Positions 62,191 to 64,000 of a DNA stretch of 64,000 nucleotides are shown in pieces (positions within the stretch are counted from its first letter, which is position 1; each line of letters begins with the position of its first letter). The notes beneath the pieces are model-generated. The model was given only the letters and a program-made list of their open reading frames with translations. It searched no databases and was not told the origin of the DNA. The stretch covers positions 26,109,223-26,173,222 of the forward strand of contig CM038907.1 in assembly GCA_021904315.1 (NCBI GenBank), in the 5' to 3' direction. The position numbers and the translations under genes were made by a program. The DNA is from Sphagnum magellanicum (Eukaryota; Streptophyta; Sphagnopsida; Sphagnales; Sphagnaceae).

Positions 62191-62997
62191 TGACACGCTC
62201 CCAAGTCCCTTGTTAGTCCCAAGTCGAGACCAAGTCACTCAAGTTGCGGAATTGGGGAGGACTTGGGGCACGCTCCCAGCTCTCAGCACTAAAAGGGGTA
62301 GAGGGGTGTGCTAAAGCTCCGGGATTGGACTAAGAAGAGGGACAAGTTATTCACTCACTCAAACCTGCATCAAACCAACCAACAAGTTAGTTAGTTCACA
62401 TTCTGAAGCACCTTTGGTGCTAGGACAAGCCACGGGCAACCTTGGACTCACTTGACTCACCACGGTTCGGATTCGGGGGAAGCTACCACCTTCCCCCATA
62501 TAGTATTCTCTACGTTTAACCGTCGCACTTGCATTCGAATGGCACTTTTTCCCGGAACTCCCAAAGTGGAGTCCCGAAACTGTCCCGATTTCAACTTCCG
62601 GGACTTTGGGCGTTCATAACTTCTCGTTCCGACCTTCAATTGGGACGAGGTCTGAAGCAAACTTGTAGCTCTCCTGGAGAACTTTTCAACGGTGTGTCAC
62701 ACTCCACCTGCACACGCTGGGATCGGGTCGATTCCCAACTTTTAGTGGTTGGGAGTCGACTCCCATCCCTTCCTTCGACCATAACTTGTGCTACAGATGT
62801 CCAAATGGCTCATGCGAGGCCATTTTGGACATCTACACTTCAAGACCTTTCCAACAATATAAAGAACACTTCAATGTGAGGTGTTTTGACCCTTGTAATC
62901 ATGTTCTGAGTTTTTAGGAATCCCAGAGGACTCCCAAGTTCCATTTTCGAGAGTGTGAGTGGCAACCTCACACTTCCCTCAAAGTGGGGTTGCGACA
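62191..62997 (-). mobile_element. Solo LTR (807 bp) with perfect 5-bp target duplication
   Basis: In minus orientation it begins TGTCGCAACCCCACTTTG and ends CGTGTCA, matching the LTR at 1356-2176 end to end. TAGGA occurs directly on both sides (62186-62190 and 62998-63002), the hallmark of integration. No internal region or second LTR is attached, so LTR-LTR recombination has removed the body. The conserved TATA-like CTATATGG lies at 62503-62496. The GC content is visibly above the surroundings. Confidence 0.93.
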
Positions 62998-63139
62998 TAG
63001 GATTTCTAAATGCTCACGGTAGTCATTGCACGGCCACCGTCTACATACATTACATGTTCTTCTTTCTTTGCAATTTAATTTTAGAAAAAATCTACTATTT
63101 GTTACTTAATGTTGAAAGCGACAAATATCTTTTACCTTT

Positions 63140-63260
63140 GAGTTCTTGAGTTGTTGCTACTAGTGTTATTGTTGCTAGTGTTGTTACTACTGGTGTTGTT
63201 GTTGTCGGAAGGAACGCAAGTTACCACTAGTGTTGCTGCTGGTGTTGATGGAAGGAGCTT
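63140..63260 (+). repeat. Imperfect trinucleotide-like repeat (GTTGYT / ACTAGTGTT)
   Basis: Irregular repeats of GTTGTT, GCTACTAGTGTT and CTGGTGTT. They give leucine- and valine-rich open frames that should not be read as a gene. Confidence 0.7.
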
Positions 63261-63489
63261 GCGTTGTTATATTTCTACCACCCGACAGATCAAGTTTCAA
63301 ACCTCCACCCCCCCCCTCTTTTTCTCTTTCTCATTTTTTTTTCCTTTCTTTCATGCGCCCTCCTGTCACGGAAGGTTTTGAAGTTGTGGAATAAAAAAAT
63401 AAAAAATAAAAAATTCAATGGCGATGCCCGCCATTGCTGTAGAGCAGCGCAACACCACTTAACATCATTGTAAAGCAATGTCACTGTTG

Positions 63490-63850
63490 CAATGCGAGCT
63501 GTAGCATCACGGGCTTGCAACACTACCGCAACACAAGCTGTAATGTTGCGGGCTTGTAGTGTTGTCGCAATGTGAGCTGTAGCGCCGCGAGCTTGTAACG
63601 CTATTGTGACGCGAATTGCGACACCGCCATCACTGCAGCACCACAGCGTCACACGTTTCAACACCACCATCGTGGCAGCATCGCGTGCTATAGCACCGCC
63701 ATCATGGTAACGTTGCACACTGTAGCACTACCATCGTGGCAGCGTTGTAGCGTCACACGTTGCAACGTTGTGAGTTACAACGCCACAGCGCAGGGTTGCG
63801 AATTGCAGTGTCGTAGTATCACTATCACTGTAATGCCGCCATCGTTGTCA
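63490..63850. repeat. GC-rich 39-bp tandem repeat, 3 clear units then degenerate
   Basis: Units at 63490-63528, 63529-63567 and 63568-63606 follow CAATGYGAGCTGTARC...CGGGCTTGTA...; later sequence to about 63850 continues with similar words (GCACCACAGCGTCACACGTT). As 39 is a multiple of three, the minus strand stays open and reads 13-residue repeats (LQAR..TA..A). This explains the 142-codon open frame at 63718-63290. Confidence 0.75.
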
Positions 63851-64000
63851 TGCTGGGACGTCTGCCCGACGTTCGACTTCTCATGTCTAACGTTTGTCGA
63901 CTTTTGTGCAACATCAGACGACATCCATTGCCACCCACGAACTACCATCCATAAACTTCTGTTTGACGTTCGTTGGACTTTCGTCCGACTATCGTCCTAT
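63851..64000. other. Window end, unassigned
   Basis: GC-richer sequence with repeated GACGTTCG/CGTTCGAC/GTTCGTTGGAC words, probably more degenerate repeat. No gene is seen. Confidence 0.4.

Noticed and set aside
63290-63718. 142-codon minus-strand frame
   Set aside because: It is a by-product of a GC-rich 39-bp repeat, with no domain and no promoter or splice context.

Overview
The window looks like nuclear DNA of a land plant, most likely a gymnosperm (inference). It is strongly AT-rich and CpG-poor outside genes, has long gene-free stretches full of decayed LTR retrotransposons, and has small multi-exon genes with short GT-AG introns. I found three apparently intact protein genes. Two are inverted paralogues of the phenylcoumaran/pinoresinol-lariciresinol/isoflavone reductase (PIP) family of NADPH reductases: 5856-7799 on the minus strand (323 aa) and 52723-54652 on the plus strand (326 aa). 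Both have five exons with matching splice phases. The third is an alpha/beta hydrolase, 21625-23893 on the minus strand (five exons, 364 aa, catalytic triad present). I joined the exons by hand from frame, splice sites and conserved motifs.

Layout. 1-2176: 3' end of a Ty3/gypsy chromovirus (integrase C-terminus and chromodomain with an in-frame stop, polypurine tract, 3' LTR). 5.2-8.7 kb: PIP-family gene 1 with flanks that are also duplicated around gene 2. 9.88-10.28 kb: small TIR element. 12.26-16.88 kb: large inverted repeat (1.43-kb arms, 1.77-kb spacer) whose arms carry the same decayed Ty1/copia reverse transcriptase. 19.0-19.5 kb: retropepsin-like remnant. 21.6-24.1 kb: alpha/beta hydrolase gene. 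24.65 kb: 55-bp tandem repeat. 25-34 kb: AT-rich DNA without genes, with an AT microsatellite plus hairpin and a degenerate CCTA-rich tract. 34.6-36.1 kb: decayed pogo/CENP-B-like DDE transposase. 36.7-39.8 kb: degenerate GTAG/CTAC tracts that switch strand.

42.88-61.95 kb is a tandem segmental duplication with a 12,485-bp offset. The first unit (42876-55360) contains PIP-family gene 2. The second unit (55361-61952) is cut off by retrotransposon sequence before the place where its gene copy would lie. Each copy carries a minus-strand gypsy gag remnant. 61.95-63.0 kb: start of a plus-strand LTR, broken by a solo LTR (62191-62997) of the same family as the LTR at 1356-2176, flanked by a perfect 5-bp duplication (TAGGA). 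63.1-64 kb: GC-rich, trinucleotide-like and 39-bp repeats.

The genes do not form an operon or pathway cluster. The main local theme is duplication of a secondary-metabolism reductase within repeat-rich DNA. I did not find a new defence, mobile or regulatory system. The best leads are the tandem and inverted duplications, the shared exon-3 insertion in the reductases, and the 1.43-kb inverted repeat.
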